The notes beneath the pieces are model-generated. The model was not told where the DNA came from. It was given only the letters and a program-made list of their open reading frames with translations, and did not search any database. Shown here in pieces: positions 7,229-10,000 of a DNA stretch of 10,000 nucleotides. The DNA is from Nymphaea colorata (taxonomy: Eukaryota > Streptophyta > Magnoliopsida > Nymphaeales > Nymphaeaceae), in contig NC_045140.1 in assembly GCF_008831285.2 (NCBI RefSeq), positions 30,662,640 to 30,672,639 on the forward strand. Direction: 5' to 3'. A program made the position numbers and the translations under genes. Each line of letters starts with the position of its first letter. Within the stretch, counting starts at the first letter, position 1.

Positions 7229-7697
7229 CGGGAGAAGGGATTGCACTTAGCTGGAAATGTTGGAACCCCTAGTGCTGTGATGAAGTAGGGGGAGGCTAGC
7301 GCTGACAAGGTGACAGCGTACACCCTTCTTCTCCCGGGATCAGCTCAGCACACGGTTGCTGGACTGCTCCTCCTTCTCAGCAATACACTCCAGAAAATGA
7401 ATAGAGAAGGTTACTATCGAAATTAGCAAGGAAACGGAGTATTCCCAAGCATCGTTAGGAGACTTCACCGTGAGAACGTTTTACCCCTGTTCGTTGTTGA
7501 GTTTAGGGGGAGGCAAGCGCCGCTTAGCCCGGCGTAAGCTATGTCTCCTAACCGGTGTATCTGCAATGGATTAGGCCCTGCTGTCCGCAACACCTTCCGC
7601 CGTTGGGCAGATCGAGGATTAAACCCCTGCAGCTAGACGATGAAGGGGTGAGGCAAGCTTCGATTGACGCCGAAGCACGCGCGCTGTCCTGGACAGC
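7229..7697. repeat. Second copy of the three structured modules, in the 5' LTR
   Basis: Modules at 7229-7336, 7454-7552 and 7580-7697, the same as those at 553-1021 with an offset of 6676. In the full-length element RNA this copy lies in the long leader upstream of the PBS and gag. Confidence 0.53.
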
Positions 7698-9690
7698 TTA
7701 AGCTCCCTGGTTCTCTGGTGAAGGTTCTGGATTCTCAGGCCTTGCCGATCTTCCAAAAATCATTAAAAATCAACCACAGCTCGGATTGGGCTGAAATTTG
7801 GTGGGTAGCTGCCTCTGATGATTATGAAGGGACGCTCCAAAAATCACTGCAATCGGAGCCCTCTAAGGTCAAGTCGTTGAAGGCTGAAGGCGCCGGACTG
7901 TCACAGTCAACAGGCTCTGTTCAGGAACAGAACAGAATGCAGGCGAGTTCCAGAGTAGTCTGTCTTCAAAAATTCATTCCCGTTGATCCAGACACCCAAA
8001 AATCCTGAAATTTGGATTGAAGGGAGCTGATACACCAAGGTTTGGACGCCCAAAAGATTGGGCCCAAACAAGACCTCCTTGGGCAAGACGTTGAGCAGTT
8101 TTGGAGCTGGACGCCGCAAGGTGGAGCTCTGTTCAGGACGACAGGAAATGGTTCAGACAGCTTCGGCTTCAGATCCTCGTTCCAGTCATTTCCTTCGTCC
8201 AATGAATGCCAAATTTCACCGGGAGACTCCTAAGACACCAAGGAAGGAACTCTCAAGAGGCCCGGCTCAGATTCGCTCTCAGGTGATAGCTCCTGGAAGG
8301 CACGCGACGCTGCAGCAGTGTTCATCCACTCAGGCGGGTGCAGGAAGGATTCCAGAGCTTCAATCGATTCTCCGGTTGATCATATTCAATCAAAATGTTA
8401 ATCAGAGCATTAGATATCAGGAATAGATCAAGAACAACAGGATTGATCGAATGAGGATAGTCAGATCACCGGATTTGGTGGTTTTCCCCAAATTCTAATG
8501 AAGATGGGGGCGCTGCCGCCGTTCGGGCGGAGATTGCAGAATTCCACCGCCGTTCTTTTTCAGATTCAGGCCGTCGATCATATCTCAGTCATCCGACGTC
8601 GGATTTGGGGCCTCCTTAGCTTGAAATGTGCGTAAGGATGTTAGGAAGGCAACCACAGTGGCCGATCGTCGAGATTGTACACCATTTTCTTCAGATTTGC
8701 AGGTTTCCAGGGACTGGTCGGCGGCAAAATTGGGGAAAACAGTCCAGGCTATTCAAACTGCGATATCTCCCTCATTTCTGGTCGGATTTGACTCATTTCG
8801 GGTTTGTTGGTTTCGTATTGATGAGGGGAAAGTCACAGAAGATCGGATCGTCAAAACCCTCTCTGTATTTCTTCAGATTTACGTTTTATCAGGGTTCAGG
8901 GCCTGTTTTCCAGAAACCGGTTGAAGGCTATTCCGTTTTTCATTTTCCTTTCGATTCCTTTGCGTTTCTCCTCGATTTCTCGCAGCAATAACATTACAGA
9001 AGCAAGAGTAAACACATGCTACAGAAATCACTTAGTCTCCCATCGATTTAAATCCCTGCTCACAGTGTTAGACGAACGGAAGGATTCCGCCCGAATGCGC
9101 TGCTCACAATCAATAAAACCGATCGGACGACTCTTCAAGCCAGCGACAATCGCCCGAGCTACCTTCGGTGGATTCTAAACGAGTTAGAAGCACCTCCGGC
9201 GTCAGCAGCGTTAGAGCCACCTTCTGGAACGAACGGACAACTAGAGGAAGCCGTGGGAGATCAAGGCTTACCTCTTGAAGACCGCCGGATGTCGTTTTCA
9301 GCAGGGAAGGCGTTGCTGAAACCAGCGCAGCCACATCCGCTGCTCTCCCTTGACGAACGCAGCCTCACAGCAGCTCCGTGGTCGAGCTACCAGCACTCCG
9401 ATCGTCTTCTCCACGGTTCCGGCCAGGGGCTTCACAGAACCTCCGTTTTCAGCAAATGGGAGAGGAAGAACTCGCAGCCGAGCGTCCGGTGCTGGCCTCC
9501 GGCGCCAGCCCTCTGGTTGCTCGACTTTCCGACCGCACTCCGGCGTCTTCTCCGGCCAATGGCTTCTCAGAGAGGAAGGGAGTTGCAGGCATTCATGGGG
9601 GAAAGCTTCTCAGCCTCCATGGGAACAAACTCTCGTGCGAGAGAGAAGAAACTCTATTTCATTATGCAAAAACTTAGGGTAAAAGTTCCA

Positions 9691-9716
9691 TCACTTAGCT
9701 TATAAAGGCTAAGTGA
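9691..9716 (-). promoter_or_regulatory. Candidate core promoter: TATA palindrome (5' LTR copy)
   Basis: Identical to the copy at 3013-3038. As part of the 5' LTR this is the one that would drive the full-length element RNA leftward through 6605 into gag. Confidence 0.45.
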
Positions 9717-10000
9717 CTCGGGACGCCCCTGAACCGTCCCGGTACAAGAGCAAAAGCTGAAATAAAACATGTACAAAGTGAATCGGTACGGCCGAGACGG
9801 CCTACCAACAAGACTCCAACTCGGGTCTCCCTTCCGCTCCTGGGTGCTGCCTCGATGCCTCGCCTGGGTCCTAACCCACTTCGTCTAGACTCGGTCTAGA
9901 CGGCCTTCGTATCTGCCCGTCTCAGTTTCCTGGACTGTCTCTGTTCCGGACGCCAGGACATCCTCTGTGCCTGTCCTGTGGCTGTCCGTCCTGTCTGTCA

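Larger units (their letters stand above)
1..10000 (-). mobile_element. Non-autonomous Ty3/gypsy LTR retrotransposon (gag-pro only, giant LTRs), both outer ends beyond the window
   Basis: Two copies of a direct repeat of at least 3.3 kb (1-3322 and 6677-10000) flank an internal region with a tRNA-iMet primer-binding site next to one LTR edge and a polypurine tract next to the other. The LTR edges carry the 7-bp inverted ends TGTTACA (6605) and TGTAACA (4047). All signals agree on minus-strand orientation. The internal region (4048-6604) is only 2,557 bp and encodes Gag and protease, with no RT, RNase H or integrase motifs in any frame. Large LTRs with a short gag-only interior match the plant TR-GAG and LARD classes. 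Predicted full length is about 10.8 kb, made of two LTRs of about 4.12 kb plus the interior. Target-site duplications lie outside the window. Lineage inference: Gag and protease look like plant chromoviruses (Reina/Tekay/CRM-like), but without RT this cannot be fixed. Confidence 0.93.
6605..10000 (-). repeat. 5' LTR of the element (partial; right end beyond the window)
   Basis: It begins with TGTTACA at 6605, three bases past the primer-binding site, exactly where the minus-strand 5' LTR should end in ...TGTAACA. From 6677 onward it matches bases 1-3322. Compared by eye, the copies differ by an extra G at 8405 (absent after 1728) and an extra T in the run 8796-8798 (TT at 2119-2120). I saw no substitutions. 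Extrapolating the other copy, it should end near 10725. Its first 72 bp (6605-6676) have no counterpart in the window. As the 5' LTR it would supply the element's promoter. Its U3 carries the same sequence that codes for the protein tail in the other LTR, but here it is not joined to gag. Confidence 0.9.

Noticed and set aside
1-10000. Simple 6.68-kb tandem duplication instead of an LTR element
   Set aside because: A PBS and a PPT sit exactly at the edges of the repeated block, with 7-bp inverted LTR ends and a gag-pro frame in matching orientation. A plain tandem duplication would not produce this.

Overview
The window is plant nuclear DNA lying entirely inside one LTR retrotransposon of the Ty3/gypsy superfamily, read on the minus strand. 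The plant assignment rests on the primer-binding site, which matches the 3' end of initiator tRNA-Met as in many plant LTR elements, and on a chromovirus-style Gag plus aspartic protease. No host gene is visible and the species cannot be named from this sequence.

Layout, left to right: (1) 1-4047 is the downstream (3') LTR, missing about 72 bases off the left edge. (2) 4048-6604 is a short internal region of 2,557 bp. On the minus strand it holds, in order, the PBS (6601-6590), a leader of about 113 nt, one long gag-pro reading frame starting at 6476, and a polypurine tract (about 4061-4051). (3) 6605-10000 is the upstream (5') LTR, cut by the right edge. The LTR ends are TGTTACA/TGTAACA. Bases 1-3322 and 6677-10000 are a direct repeat that I could tell apart only by two one-base indels. 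Extrapolating from the PBS and PPT edges, each LTR should be about 4.12 kb and the whole element about 10.8 kb, so LTRs make up most of it.

The element encodes Gag (capsid-like domain and CCHC zinc knuckle) and a retropepsin-like protease. There is no reverse transcriptase, RNase H or integrase. It is therefore non-autonomous and would need enzymes from a related autonomous element. This fits the TR-GAG / LARD type of plant element: large LTRs, short internal region, gag retained. The gag-pro frame does not stop at the internal region's end. It runs through the PPT and 841 bp into the LTR, adding about 279 residues of low-complexity sequence.

The most unusual non-coding signal is in the LTR at about 225-1021 (copy 2 at 6901-7697): a chain of hairpins including three related modules. 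Each has a CCCCT/AGGGG hairpin, a GAGGC(A/T)AG linker and a second hairpin whose stem changes by compensating base pairs between modules. In element sense this lies in the U5-side leader, where RNA packaging, dimerisation or translation signals would be expected. A TATA-centred palindrome at 3013-3038 is the best candidate core promoter.
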